The position numbers were made by a program, and so were the translations under genes. From CBDBBY01 sp965205055 (GTDB taxonomy: Bacteria > Pseudomonadota > Alphaproteobacteria > Rhodobacterales > Rhodobacteraceae), in contig OZ242030.1 of NCBI GenBank assembly GCA_965205055.1, positions 4,650,001 to 4,714,000 on the forward strand: a stretch of DNA of 64,000 nt, in the 5' to 3' direction. Below, one piece after another: positions 8,969 to 17,660 of this stretch; position 1 is the first letter of the stretch; the number at the start of each line of letters is the position of its first letter. The notes beneath the pieces were generated by a model, which saw only the letters and a program-made list of their open reading frames with translations, ran no database searches and was not told the DNA's origin.

Positions 8969-9400
8969 GGTGTCCGCCGACTATGCCGCATTGCCGCATT
9001 CGCTATAGCGGTCACATTACCGCAAACAAGAGTGAAATGCTCGGCTGCCGGCGCGCGCCTCCGAACATCGCCTGCGTCCGGAGACGAACAGCCGCGGCCG
9101 ACGCAAGGACGGAGGTCGGATTGCGGCCATGCGCTGATTTTTGCAGCGCTTGGCCGCAAATTCCGATTCAGCCTCAATGCAATCTCTGTGCTGGCCGCGT
9201 TCAGAGCGTTCTTCTGCGCCTCAAAACAGATCGCACAAGTGGATTTTATTGATAGGGGCGTCCAAAATGACGCCTCGGCTGCATCAGGGTCGCCGTCATC
9301 GCCGCTCAATTTTATGCGATCCCGGCTTGGAAATTTTTCCGATAAGCACTTGTTTTTCAGACACTGCACCCGGCTGTGTTTCATGTCGCTCTTGGCGGCT
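8969..9400. other. intergenic stretch without a recognised gene
   Basis: About 430 bases between the start of the SLC13 permease and the end of the IS1634-type transposase. Frames that are open here have no family signature and no convincing ribosome site. The right part, next to the transposase stop, must contain one end of the IS, but I could not find a clear terminal inverted repeat. Confidence 0.5.
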
Positions 9401-11026
9401 TCAATCGATCCAGTAGGGCGTTCGGGACAGCGGGAGTCCCAGAGTCCGGCAGATGCGCTCCATGTCTGGCGTCGTTGTCGAAGGGAGCGCGTAGCGCCGT
9501 TCCGACTTTGTGTCGCGCATGATTGAGCATTGGCGGGCGGAGAGGGCCGTTCGGACTGTTTCCGGCGACATCCGCTTCTTCTGCTGCAGTTCGACCCGAT
9601 AGGCCAGATGGCGCACGCAGGCGAACGCCATGTAGGCGATGGCGACGTGCGCTTTCACCCGTTCGGGCTTCCACTGGAACACCGGCCGCACCTTGATGTC
9701 TTGCTTGGTGATCCGGAAGCTCTCCTCGATTCTCTTGAGTTCGCGGTAGCGGTCGAACAGCTCCGAATGGCACATGTCGGGCGCGTTGGTGACGATCCCT
9801 TTCAGTCCGTCCCAGCGGGCGTCCTCCTTGATCTTGTCATCGTCCAATTCGAGCCGGGCATCGCTTTCGACCTTGACGAACCGTCCGAAGCTGCAGCCGG
9901 AGAGCGCCTTCGCGGGATCGGCGCTTCGGCCGAGCTTGCGGGCCAGCTTGTTGATCGCCTTCTTTCGGTCGGCGGCGTCCTTCTTGGCCCGCTTCCTGCT
10001 CCAGCCGACGACGATGCGGCGGGCCTTGTGCTCGAACTCCGCCGACAAGGATCCCTCTGAGCCGTCGACAGGCCGGTAGGAGCCGAGGTCGAGAATCCGC
10101 TCCTTCAGTTCCTTCGGCAGCGATTTCAGCCGGGCGCCGACGATGTACTGGAGCCCCCGATCCTCCATGTCCTTGAGATTTTCCTCGCCGAACATGCTTC
10201 GGTCGGCGACGAGGACCGCCGTCTCGGCCGCCTCGCGATCCCGCATCCGTTCCAGCGTCGGGATCAGGCTTTTCCCCTCGCATTCCGATCCGGGAAACAC
10301 TTCGTAGCCGACGGGCAGCCCGTCGGGCTTCACCATCAGCGCCAGCAGAACCTGCGTCCGGCTATGACGGCCGTTCTCCTCGACCGATTCGAAATGCAGC
10401 GTCGCGCAGTCGAAGAAGACGACTTTCTCCGGCTCCGGCAGCAGGCTCAGCGTGGTTCCGCCCGCAAGATCTTTCATTCTTTCCACCGTTCTGTCGTCCA
10501 GCCGGTCCATCATACGGCAGATCCTCTGCACCGGGATCGAAACTCCGAGCTCGCTTTCCGGCCGCCATGCGTTGTCGCTTTCGCCGTCGGGATTGGCGAT
10601 GCGCGCCATAACCATGCGCTGCAGCGTCTCGCGCTCCGAGCGGTCGCGAACGCTCGGCCACAGGTCGTCGAATTCCAGCTGGCGGTAGACGGCTCCGTAG
10701 GCTTCGTGGAAACCGGTCACGATGCGATGCTCCTCGCTGGTCTCTTCGATCATGACCCGCGGCCCCTTCCTCCCGCCGGTCCGCCGGGCCTTGATGGCCA
10801 GCTCGACAAGATCCTCCTGCGGGATCACGGACGGCTGCCGTTCGCACCGGGCTTCCGCTTTCATAAGCTCGCCGAGCTCCTTCAGCTTGGCAAGTTCGGC
10901 CTCGTTTTCGGCGATCCCGATGTGGCGGACGATGCGCTGGCTGACCTTTTTGCCGCTGCGTACGGATTCGACAAGCTGGACGGCCTTGCGTTGGCTTCCG
11001 GGCTTGGTTTTGACGCGGATGAACAT
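9401..11026 (-). mobile_element. IS1634-family transposase gene
   Basis: A 541-residue DDE transposase read on the minus strand; MFIRVKTKPG at 11026 is the expected family N-terminus, and a longer frame to 11059 is less likely. The protein shows the IS1634/IS4-like order: N-terminal domain with VSQRIVRHIGIAE, the first Asp in VVFFDCATLHFES, the second in AVLVADRSMFGEENL, and the YREL-KRIEESFR block containing the Glu of the YREK-type motif. It is full length without stops, so it may be active. It interrupts the spacing between the permease and the region before argJ. Exact IS ends and target duplication were not resolved by eye. Confidence 0.85.
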
Positions 11027-11270
11027 GAGGCGGTCCCTGATTCGTCGTTTCCCGTGCACTTGGCATGGAATTCAAGCGGCATCAAGAAAAATGTGAAAAA
11101 GAGGCACTACATCGGCCGTTCAGTCCGCCGAAACCGCGATTCCCTCGCGCGCGGGGTCCTGCAAAGGCGAAACGGCGCAAACCAGCCCGAACCGTTGAAG
11201 TCGCGGGGCGGCGGACCCTGCCGCGCAATTCTCCGAAACGGGCGAATTCGCCGCGCAAGGAAGCCGGGTG
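11027..11270. other. intergenic stretch upstream of the transposase
   Basis: This 240-base GC-rich stretch lies between the transposase start and the AT-rich promoter region of the first small unit. One end of the IS1634 element must lie here, possibly near the T/A-rich run at 11085-11110, but a matching opposite end was not found. Confidence 0.4.
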
Positions 11271-11340
11271 TTCACAAATTTGTGAAAATTGATAATTTTT
11301 AAATTATCTACTTAAATGTCATAAAAAGATATGTTAATGA
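11271..11340 (+). promoter_or_regulatory. promoter with perfect 16-bp operator palindrome (unit 1)
   Basis: TTCACAAATTTGTGAA at 11271-11286 is a perfect 16-base palindrome. It is followed 25 bases later by TTAAAT (11312-11317), a 17-base spacer and TAATGA (11335-11340), which fits a sigma70-type promoter. The same arrangement occurs in diverged form at 12126-12196. Conserved spacing in two places supports a real operator-promoter pair for a dimeric repressor or activator. The binding protein is unknown. Confidence 0.6.
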
Positions 11341-11364
11341 AAATTCATTGATCATGAATTGGCA

Positions 11365-11580
11365 ATGAAAGAAGGTGTTGAAGCTATGACGACCGCCGAC
11401 GCATACGCCGCCGATTTGCCGACCTTCAAGGATGCCGCCGCGCAGACGGCAGTTGTTCCGCCCGCGTTCGCCGGTGCGTCGGCAAATTCGGCGGTTTTCT
11501 GCGAACCCATGAATTCGGACGAGGTCGAGCCGAACGACTGCGTCGGCAACCAGAGGAACGCCAACCGCAGCCAAATATGA
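11365..11580 (+). CDS. short ORF of unit 1, unknown function
   Basis: A 71-residue frame starting MKEGVEAMTTAD and ending NANRSQI, placed 25 bases after the proposed -10 box. Purine-rich sequence lies before the ATG, and a second ATG 24 bases on is also possible. The product is Ala- and Asn-rich with two cysteines and has no signal peptide or family match that I recognise. Its stop codon is the first part of the left arm of a very strong hairpin (11578-11646). The position between promoter and hairpin supports a short transcript; that it is translated is uncertain. Confidence 0.35.
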   Translation: MKEGVEAMTTADAYAADLPTFKDAAAQTAVVPPAFAGASANSAVFCEPMNSDEVEPNDCVGNQRNANRSQI

Positions 11581-11646
11581 GCGCTGCCCGCCGGGCGCGT
11601 CAGAAGAGCCGCCCAATCAGACGACGCGCCCGGCGGGCAGCGCTCA
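11578..11646 (+). terminator. 24-bp perfect GC-rich inverted repeat (hairpin)
   Basis: The left arm at 11578-11601 begins TGAGCGCTGCCCGCC, and the right arm at 11623-11646 is its exact reverse complement over 24 bases, with a 21-base loop. The stem would be extremely stable as RNA. There is no T-run after it, so it is not a classic intrinsic terminator; it may stabilise the 3' end, terminate by another route, or be a transposon-related or REP-like element. It follows the stop codon of the unit 1 ORF directly. Confidence 0.6.
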
Positions 11647-12125
11647 TCGAAATTTCCGACTGGATCGTTTCTTCTCCAAACAGCCTTGAAATTGAACGCG
11701 CTCGTTCCGGGAAGCCTAAAGGAATTTCAAAGATCTTGCACGTCGATTCACATGCGGTTCATGCGATCGGGGATTCCATCTGGTCGCTTGGGACGATGAC
11801 CGGATTGCGGGCCGGGTCAATCGCAAGTTGAGCCTCCTCCTCGACGCAAGCGCATTAATGGCCGAGCTGCCTGCATTTTCGCAAGGCGCGCGGCATGTTC
11901 AATAAACGAGTCCGCCGAATCTTTGCGGTCGCTTCCGAGCGCAGCATCTCCGTCCCGCCTCTTCGAATCAGCGAAGGAACATTTGAAAGCCAGTCGCACC
12001 CTGAAAGCGGCCGCTTTTGCATCCCGGCTCGAACCCGGAAACATCAAGGCCGCCTGTCCGCACGGATTCCCGCCGCGCCCGCCGTCCGAGCAATTCGACG
12101 CGGCTGTCCGGCAATGCACCCGATG
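11647..12125. other. spacer between the two small units
   Basis: About 480 bases with no recognised gene. One frame (to 11831) gives a protein-like tail with IEISDWIVSSP and KILHVDSHAVHAIGDSIW, but it runs through the hairpin and has no start signal, so it is at best a relic. Confidence 0.35.
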
Positions 12126-12196
12126 TTCACAATTTCGTGATAATTTGAATAACCTTTCAAATAATACTTGAAATGTTATGAATGACATGCTAATAG
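12126..12196 (+). promoter_or_regulatory. promoter and imperfect operator (unit 2)
   Basis: TTCACAATTTCGTGAT (12126-12141) is a diverged form of the perfect palindrome of unit 1. It lies 26 bases before TTGAAA (12168-12173), which has a 17-base spacer to TAATAG (12191-12196). The -35 and -10 boxes are better here than in unit 1. The AT-rich block around them also aligns with unit 1 for about 70 bases, so the two regions are probably paralogous. Confidence 0.6.
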
Positions 12197-12236
12197 ATTC
12201 TCTATCAGACAACTCAAGAGACGAAAGTAAAGACCA

Positions 12237-12401
12237 ATGAAAACAGCCTCCGCAATCGCAATCGTTTTCGCATTCATGTTCCTCACGGCGCCTGTCCATT
12301 CCGCGGAATCCACGGTCAGCTTCGAAGCAATCACCGATACCGCCGACAGCACCGCATTCCGCTGCAGAACTTGGCGGAACCAAGTCGCCTGCGCCTTTTG
12401 A
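12237..12401 (+). CDS. small secreted peptide candidate, 54 residues
   Basis: The frame begins with a clear signal peptide: MKTASAIAIVFAFMFLTAPV followed by HSAES, with a likely cut after the Ser or Ala near residue 22. The mature part would be about 32 residues and contains two Cys in the end FRCRTWRNQVACAF. It starts 40 bases after the -10 box of unit 2. The stop follows a T4 run; skipping one T would extend the frame by 36 codons rich in Pro, Ala and Arg to a stop near 12510, so a small frameshift or slippage is possible. No family is recognised. It could be a bacteriocin-like, signalling or envelope peptide. Confidence 0.5.
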   Translation: MKTASAIAIVFAFMFLTAPVHSAESTVSFEAITDTADSTAFRCRTWRNQVACAF

Positions 12402-12438
12402 CGCCGCGCCGCCGCCGGCAAGCGCTCCCGAAATGCAG

Positions 12439-12471
12439 CTGCGCCGGACGATGCAGCACCGTCCGGCGCAG
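12439..12471 (+). terminator. 12-bp perfect hairpin after unit 2
   Basis: CTGCGCCGGACG (12439-12450) pairs exactly with CGTCCGGCGCAG (12460-12471) across a 9-base loop. Like the hairpin of unit 1, it is GC-rich, lies just after a short ORF and lacks a T-run. It may be the transcript end of unit 2. Confidence 0.55.
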
Positions 12472-12718
12472 TTGCTGTTCAAGAAAGTTCTCTCGAATCC
12501 GACATATTGAATTCGGGCGTGTCCAGCGACGCGAATCCAAGGTTTCCCTCTTGGAAATTCCGCTGCTGCCGACGCGCAATTCGCTTCTTCATGCAGGCCT
12601 GCGCATCGCGCAATTCCATTTTTCAGCCGTCCTACTGGGAATCGCTTGGCAAGCCGGCGACCTCCATGCTCGCCGACAACCGCCGCTCAACAGAATGCCG
12701 CCGCAGCAAGGGATCTAT
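12472..12718. other. spacer between unit 2 and argJ
   Basis: About 250 bases lie between the unit 2 hairpin and the argJ stop. A plus-strand frame from 12507 is open but ends inside argJ and shows no known motif. Nothing is called. Confidence 0.4.
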
Positions 12719-14047
12719 TCATGAGCGGTAATCGGCATTGATGGAAACGTAGCGGTCGGAAAAGTCGCAGGTTCGGACGGCGGCAGAACCATCGCCAATC
12801 CCGAGGTCGACCTTGATAAGGATCTCTTCGTTCCGCATGTGGCGCGCTGCGGCCTCTTCCTCGTAATTCGGCGAAACAAACCCGGATTCCGCCACGATGT
12901 GGTCGCCGAAACTGATCGATATCCGGTCGCGGTCCGCTTTCGCGCCCGACTTTCCGATCGCCATCACTATCCGTCCCCAATTGGGATCCTCGCCGTGTAT
13001 CGCCGTCTTTACAAGCGGCGAGTTTGCAATGGACTTGGCGACCATGACGGCATCCTTGCCGGAATCGGCTCCGGTCACCCTTACTTCCGCCAACTTCGTG
13101 GCCCCAACTCCGTCTCGGACAATCTGCTTGGCCAAGTCGTCCATGATGCGGGTCAGAAAGTCGCCGAACAGTCTTCCCTCTTTTGACTTCTCGTCTTCAA
13201 TGCATGGCGCGCCCGACCTGTTCGTCGCCGAAACGAAAACACTGTCGGAAGTCGAGGTATCGCTGTCCACTGTGATGCTGTTGAAGGTTGCGGCAGCGGC
13301 TCTCGATACGATGGATCGGAGCGCGCGCCGTTCAACGGATGCGTCCGTGAATATGAAAGCAAGCATCGTGGCCATATCGGGCGCGATCATGACTGATCCT
13401 TTTGCGAACCCGGCCATCCTGATCGTCGATCCGCCGATTTCGACTGAGCCGCCGGCGCCCTTCGGAAAGGTGTCGTTCGTCATGATCGCGCGCGCAGCCC
13501 CTTCAACTCCGTCGGACCGCAATCCGTCACGCAACGATCCCACGACAGCCGCGATTCGCTCGCTCGGAAGCGGAACGCCGATTATGCCCGTGGACGCGGT
13601 GAAGACGCGCCGCTGAGGAATCCCCAGAGTCTTGGAGACCAAGCCGGTGAGTTTCTCGACCGCATTGACCCCGGAAGCGCCGGTGAAGGCGTTCGAATTT
13701 CCTGAATTCGCCAGGATCGCGAAACCGTCGTCATCCGGCTCTTTCCACTGCAGCTCGGCGATTTTGCTCTCGCAGTCCAAAACCGGCGCTGAACGCATCG
13801 CCGAACGAGAGAAGACGCCCGCCAACGTGCTGCCCGGCGCGATCCTCGCCAGCATGACGTCATCTCGGTTCTTGCGGTGCACGGCGGCCTCGGCAGACGC
13901 GAATTCCACCCCGCCTATTTCGGGCAGCTCCGGAAATCCTCCCTTCGGTGCGAGCGGTGAAACAGGATTCGGATCGTTCTTCAATCGCAAGAGGTGCTTG
14001 AGGCGCTTGATTTCGCTTTTAAGCTCCCGGATCTCCTCCTTGCTCAT
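12719..14047 (-). CDS. argJ: bifunctional ornithine acetyltransferase / N-acetylglutamate synthase
   Basis: This enzyme recycles the acetyl group in arginine synthesis, moving it from N-acetylornithine to glutamate, in the cytoplasm. The 442-residue precursor has the family start SPLAPKGGFPELPEI, the block GNSNAFTG and the autocleavage site PDMATMLAF. Cutting between Ala226 and Thr227 leaves Thr227 as the nucleophile of the beta chain. The C-terminus ends in ADYRS as expected. Unusually, about 28 charged residues (KEEIRELKSEIKRLKHLL) precede the normal start. A GGAGG site at good spacing supports the ATG at 14047, so the extension is probably real. No other arg gene is next to it. Confidence 0.95.
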   Translation of the reverse strand: MSKEEIRELKSEIKRLKHLLRLKNDPNPVSPLAPKGGFPELPEIGGVEFASAEAAVHRKNRDDVMLARIAPGSTLAGVFSRSAMRSAPVLDCESKIAELQWKEPDDDGFAILANSGNSNAFTGASGVNAVEKLTGLVSKTLGIPQRRVFTASTGIIGVPLPSERIAAVVGSLRDGLRSDGVEGAARAIMTNDTFPKGAGGSVEIGGSTIRMAGFAKGSVMIAPDMATMLAFIFTDASVERRALRSIVSRAAAATFNSITVDSDTSTSDSVFVSATNRSGAPCIEDEKSKEGRLFGDFLTRIMDDLAKQIVRDGVGATKLAEVRVTGADSGKDAVMVAKSIANSPLVKTAIHGEDPNWGRIVMAIGKSGAKADRDRISISFGDHIVAESGFVSPNYEEEAAARHMRNEEILIKVDLGIGDGSAAVRTCDFSDRYVSINADYRS

Positions 14048-14371
14048 TTGGACCTCCGCAGTTCAAATTCGGAATATGCGACTTGGCGCCGCGGTGCAGC
14101 CGGAAAAGGTAAACGCGAGCGTCGAGCCGGCGCAAGCCTCCCGCAGCCCTTTGAATGAATTGAAATTCTCTCTTGAAACAAAGGAGTGCCGATGCATCGA
14201 ACGCTTGGGCGTTTGCCGACGTCCAGATCGCCGAGCATGGTTCTTCGCGGCAAGGCACAAGCAGCGCTTGGTTCCCGGGCAGCGGCGGGGTCAAGCAGGG
14301 TCCGAAGCGGCGAAGGCATCCAAACAGCCGTTCGCGCTGCCCGCTCGAATGCCGGCGGCAGCGACAAGACG
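14048..14371. other. intergenic stretch between phaZ end and argJ start
   Basis: About 320 bases. A plus-strand frame with an AAAGGAG-like leader near 14175-14186 is open but overlaps phaZ on the other strand and shows no known motif; it is not called. The argJ ribosome site (GGAGG) is at the left edge. Confidence 0.4.
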
Positions 14372-15607
14372 CTAATGCGCCGACGAATTCCCGTCGATAA
14401 AGTCCAAGACAAGAGGCCGTATGTTCCGGTACCACGATTTGCCGGCGAAAATTCCGTAATGTCCCGCCTCCGGCTCCAAATGATAGGCCTTAAGATTTTC
14501 CGGAAGGCCGGACAGGAGCGGAAGGGCAGCCGCGCACTGGCCCGGCGCGGAAATATCGTCCCGGCCTCCTTCCACGATCTTGACGGCGGTTCTGGAGATT
14601 TTCCCGATGTCGATCCTGCAGCCGCCGACCTTGAATCGATTTTCCGCGATTTCCCGCGCCTTGAAGATTCGCTTCACTGTGGACAAGTAGAATTCCGCCG
14701 TCATGTCCATGACGGCCAAATATTCGTCGTAGAAGGCGTTGTGTCGGTCGTGATCGGCGGCTTCGCCTTTTGAAACTCTCATGATCTGATTGAAGAATGC
14801 GTCGAAATGGGACGGAAGATTCATCGCGATGAATGAAGCCAATTGGAGCACTCCCGGATAGACCAGCCTCCCGACGCCGGCATGGCTTGCGCCGACATGC
14901 TGGACGACGAGGTGCTCAAGCTGGCCCATCGTGTAGCGCTTGCCGAAATCGGTAACCTCGGTCGGAGCCGCGTCGGGATCTATCGGACCGCCGATCAGGG
15001 TCATCGTGCGAGGCTGCTTGTCGTGCTGTTCTTCGGCTATTTTGGCGACCGCGGCAAGAGCGAGCGGCGCCGGTTGGCAAACCGCGATTACATTTGTGTC
15101 GCTGCCCAAATGCAAAATGAACTCGATGAGATAGCGGCAGAAGTCTTCTATATCGAACTTGCCTTGCGAAACGGGGATGTCGCGGGCATTCTTCCAGTCT
15201 GTGACGTAGACGTCGCAGGTCGGCAGCAAGCTTGCAACGGTTCTTCTCAGGAGTGTCGCATAGTGACCGGACATCGGGGCGATCAGCAGCACCTTGCGCG
15301 CAGACGGCTTTCGCCGGCGGACCCGAAACTGGATCAGATCGCAGAACGGCTTGGCGATCACGCATTCAACATTGACGAGATATTCGTCGCCGGCGCTGAT
15401 CACGGTCTCAATTCCCCAGTCGGGCTTCTCCACCATCCTGCTGAAGCTTCGTTCCGCGACAGTTCCCCAAGCTGCGAAGATTCCGGGGTAGGGGTTCGCG
15501 GCAATCCCGAATGCCGGAGAGGACCAATAAGCTCGTGCGGTGGCTCCGCACCATTCGCTCGCGAGACGACCGGTTTCAATGAAGTCGTATGTGGGCAAAG
15601 ATTTCAT
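14372..15607 (-). CDS. phaZ: intracellular poly(3-hydroxybutyrate) depolymerase
   Basis: A 411-residue protein of the PHB_depo_C family, which mobilises stored PHB granules. Recognisable parts are the segment IAPMSGHYATLLRRTVASLL, the strand TCDVYVTDWKNARDIPVS, the nucleophile region VCQPAPLALAAVA (the family uses Cys here), GGPIDPDAAPTEV, and the C-terminal EGGRDDISAPGQ and PEAGHYGIF with the Asp and His of the triad. The start MKSLPTYDF at 15607 is chosen because upstream codons do not resemble the family. It diverges from phaC with about 100 bases between them, so synthesis and breakdown genes share a control region. Confidence 0.92.
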   Translation of the reverse strand: MKSLPTYDFIETGRLASEWCGATARAYWSSPAFGIAANPYPGIFAAWGTVAERSFSRMVEKPDWGIETVISAGDEYLVNVECVIAKPFCDLIQFRVRRRKPSARKVLLIAPMSGHYATLLRRTVASLLPTCDVYVTDWKNARDIPVSQGKFDIEDFCRYLIEFILHLGSDTNVIAVCQPAPLALAAVAKIAEEQHDKQPRTMTLIGGPIDPDAAPTEVTDFGKRYTMGQLEHLVVQHVGASHAGVGRLVYPGVLQLASFIAMNLPSHFDAFFNQIMRVSKGEAADHDRHNAFYDEYLAVMDMTAEFYLSTVKRIFKAREIAENRFKVGGCRIDIGKISRTAVKIVEGGRDDISAPGQCAAALPLLSGLPENLKAYHLEPEAGHYGIFAGKSWYRNIRPLVLDFIDGNSSAH

Positions 15608-15710
15608 GCTTGGCGACGCCTTAAACTTTCGGTTTGTTTGCCGTATGATCGGGCCAAACGACCGCATATAGCTGCAATGGGGCAATCTTGCCAGAAGGGA
15701 AACGTTAGCC

Positions 15711-17504
15711 ATGACGGGCATACCGGAGGCGAATGACGCCAAATTCGACAAGGTCAACGAAAATCTTAGGAAGATAGAGGACCTGAACAAGCGATTCATC
15801 AATGCGATCGCGCGGAAGGAGCCAACCAAACCAGGTTTGCTCGGCCCCGGACAGGATCTTTACGCCAACGCCATGTCAGCGTACCTTAGGGACGCGATCT
15901 CTGACCCGGCGAAATTGCTTGAACAGCAGGTCAGCTACTGGGGGCAATCGCTCCAGCTGTGGATGGATGCTCAGAAATCGCTCGTCGAGAATGGCGGAGC
16001 CGGATCGGATGCCGAAGGTCCGAAGGACGCTCGGTTCAAGAACGAACTGTGGGAAGCGCATCCGTATTTCAAGCTTGTGAAGGACCAGTACCTCTTGAAC
16101 GCGGAAGCCATGTCCAGAGCCGTCAACGATATGGATGGCCTGGATACGCGAGAGAAACGCCGGATCAAGTTCTTTTCCCAGCAGATCATCGACATGATGA
16201 GCCCGGCCAATTTCCTGGGAACCAATCCCGAGGCATTGTCCAAAGCCATTGAAACCGAAGGCGACTCGCTTGTCAGGGGACTGGAAAATCTGGTCCGCGA
16301 CATCGAGAAGAACGATGGCGAGCTGCTGGTGACACTGTCCGATCCGGATGCGTTCAAGGTCGGCGAAAACCTGGCTTCGACCGAAGGCTCGGTCGTATTT
16401 CGAAATCACTTGTTCGAACTCATTCAGTATGCGCCGAGAACGGAAGTCGTTTACAAGGTGCCGTTGGTCATCGTGCCTCCTTGGATCAATAAATTCTACA
16501 TATTGGATCTGAAGCCGGAAAACAGTTTCATCAAATGGGCGGTTGAGCAGGGCTTCACTGTGTTCGTCGTGAGCTGGGTCAACCCCGGGCCTGAACTCAG
16601 AGACGCCGGGATGGAAGCGTATGCAGACGACGGATGCATGGCTGCGATCAGGGAAATAAAGAATTTGACCGGCGAGAAGCAGGTCAACGCAATCGGATAT
16701 TGCATCGGCGGCACCTTGCTGGCGGCCGTGCTCGCCTACATGCAGAAGGTGGGCGACAAATCCGTCCGTTCCGCGACTTTTTTCACCACCTTGACGGATT
16801 TCACCGACATGGGAGAACTCTCGGTGTTTCTCACCGAGGATTTTGTGAACAGCATCGAGAAAGAAGTCGAGAAAAAGGGAATGCTCCGGTCGATTTTCAT
16901 GTCGAGGGCATTCTCGTTCATGCGCGCTCGAGACCTCGTTTACGGTCCTGCGATTCGCTCATACATGATGGGAGAGCGACCGCCAGCCTTCGATCTGCTT
17001 TACTGGAATGGCGATTCAACGAACCTTCCTGCTCGGATGGCCATCGAATATCTTCGCGGGCTTTGTCAATCGAACAGTTTCGCAAAAGGCGAGTTTGAAT
17101 TGATGGGAAAGAATGTCAGCCTGAGCGACGTGCAGAGGCCTCTTATGGCGATCGCATGCGAAACCGACCATATCGCGGACTGGAAGAATTCTTTCAAAGG
17201 CATCCAAAAAATGGGGAGTCGCGACAAGACGTTCGTTCTTTCCGAGTCGGGCCACATCGCGGGGATCATCAATCCGCCTTCCAAAGGCAAGTACGGGCAT
17301 TTCACCTGCGAGGACATGTCGGTCGACCCGGATTCATGGAAAGAGAAATCCGAGTTCCACAAGGGGTCATGGTGGGACAGGTGGGCAGAGTGGGCGGCTC
17401 GCCGTTCCGGCGCGAAACAATCCGCGCAGTTCATTCAAGAGCGGAACCGAGCAGTCCTTGCTCCCGCGCCGGGCACTTACGTTGTCGAATCCGCCGTGCA
17501 TTGA
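15711..17504 (+). CDS. phaC: class I poly(3-hydroxyalkanoate) synthase
   Basis: A 597-residue polymerase joining (R)-3-hydroxyacyl-CoA into polyester at the granule surface. It has the class I N-terminal domain, then the alpha/beta core with the lipase-like box GYCIGG (nucleophile Cys331), the catalytic Asp in ACETDHIADW and the His in SESGHIAGIINPP. The C-terminal WWDRWAEWAARRSG tail is typical. The leader has GAAGGGA before the ATG. It is followed by phaR and a hydratase and diverges from phaZ, which makes a complete PHB storage locus apart from phaA/phaB, not seen here. Confidence 0.96.
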   Translation: MTGIPEANDAKFDKVNENLRKIEDLNKRFINAIARKEPTKPGLLGPGQDLYANAMSAYLRDAISDPAKLLEQQVSYWGQSLQLWMDAQKSLVENGGAGSDAEGPKDARFKNELWEAHPYFKLVKDQYLLNAEAMSRAVNDMDGLDTREKRRIKFFSQQIIDMMSPANFLGTNPEALSKAIETEGDSLVRGLENLVRDIEKNDGELLVTLSDPDAFKVGENLASTEGSVVFRNHLFELIQYAPRTEVVYKVPLVIVPPWINKFYILDLKPENSFIKWAVEQGFTVFVVSWVNPGPELRDAGMEAYADDGCMAAIREIKNLTGEKQVNAIGYCIGGTLLAAVLAYMQKVGDKSVRSATFFTTLTDFTDMGELSVFLTEDFVNSIEKEVEKKGMLRSIFMSRAFSFMRARDLVYGPAIRSYMMGERPPAFDLLYWNGDSTNLPARMAIEYLRGLCQSNSFAKGEFELMGKNVSLSDVQRPLMAIACETDHIADWKNSFKGIQKMGSRDKTFVLSESGHIAGIINPPSKGKYGHFTCEDMSVDPDSWKEKSEFHKGSWWDRWAEWAARRSGAKQSAQFIQERNRAVLAPAPGTYVVESAVH

Positions 17505-17660
17505 GCAGGATTGCGACGCGGGCGGAACCGGCTTGCCGTCGGGCAGGAATCGAAATCTAGGGCCGCTTTTTCTTCAATCCCGCTTGGGAGATGGGCGGCC
17601 GGGATAAAGAATCGCAGCTTGAACGCTGCTTGCGAAGAGAAGCCATTGTGCGAGGCGCGA

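Noticed and set aside
9300..11110. Terminal inverted repeats of the IS1634-type element
   Set aside because: Weak partial likenesses near 9350-9400 and 11080-11110 were seen, but some are direct rather than inverted and none is convincing.
11578..11646. Integron attC site
   Set aside because: Long palindromes suggest attC, but the RYYYAAC and GTTRRRY core boxes are missing and no integrase is near.
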